Part shown: in pieces, positions 14,306-14,334 of the stretch
Numbering within the stretch: position 1 is the first letter of the stretch
Layout: every line of letters begins with the position of its first letter
Translations under genes and position numbers: made by a program
The notes under the pieces: generated by a model
Told to the model about the DNA's origin: nothing
The model's input: the letters and a program-made list of their open reading frames with translations, nothing else
Database searches by the model: none
Assembly: GCA_003543035.1 (NCBI GenBank)
Contig: DPJL01000335.1
Coordinates: 1-14,334, forward strand
From: Micromonosporaceae bacterium
Lineage (GTDB): Bacteria > Actinomycetota > Actinomycetes > Mycobacteriales > Micromonosporaceae
Length of the DNA stretch: 14,334 bases
Reading direction: 5' to 3'

Positions 14306-14334
14306 CCGACCACCTGGCGACCGTCCAAAGTGGA

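Overview
The window is GC-rich DNA from an actinobacterium, probably of the Pseudonocardiales type. This is inferred from codon use with G/C-rich third positions, GTG starts, a SigE-type ECF sigma factor and a Sec/lipobox-exported sugar dehydrogenase; no gene fixes the species. It joins an accessory recombination module at the left edge to an ordinary transport and carbohydrate region.

Left, minus strand (1-2392): three tightly packed genes read leftward. They are a helix-turn-helix protein (142 aa), a 108-aa protein of unknown function whose GTG start overlaps the previous stop, and a large serine recombinase that starts 2 nt after that stop and runs off the window edge (546 aa visible). All catalytic and zinc-ribbon residues of the recombinase are present. 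Around 2393-2690 lies a more A/T-rich, poorly coding stretch with a plausible promoter for this operon. It leads into a plus-strand ORF (to 2957) encoding a small two-helix membrane protein that looks damaged or 5'-truncated, so this may be one boundary of the inserted module.

Middle, minus strand (2954-5281): a DUF1801-family protein, a 431-aa single-pass membrane protein with a large outer domain, and a SigE-family ECF sigma factor. The last two are translationally coupled (sigma stop overlaps the next start), so the membrane protein is the obvious candidate partner or regulator of the sigma factor.

Plus strand (5363-11135): a complete peptide/nickel-type (Dpp/Opp class) ABC importer in the order permease C, lipoprotein receptor, permease B, ATPase D, ATPase F. 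The last three junctions are short or overlapping, so this reads as one operon, divergent from the sigma gene. A 21-bp perfect inverted repeat, forming a hairpin of 69 nt, sits 3 nt after the last ATPase and probably ends the transcript, although it lacks a T-tract.

Right (11208-14305): a promoter overlapped downstream by a LacI-family-type operator, then an overlapping gene pair. The first encodes a secreted PQQ-type sugar dehydrogenase-fold protein with a C-terminal concanavalin-like domain. The second encodes a stand-alone LamG/concanavalin-like protein with a hydrophobic N-terminus. Together they suggest a carbohydrate-responsive secreted pair. No tRNA, rRNA or CRISPR array was seen.
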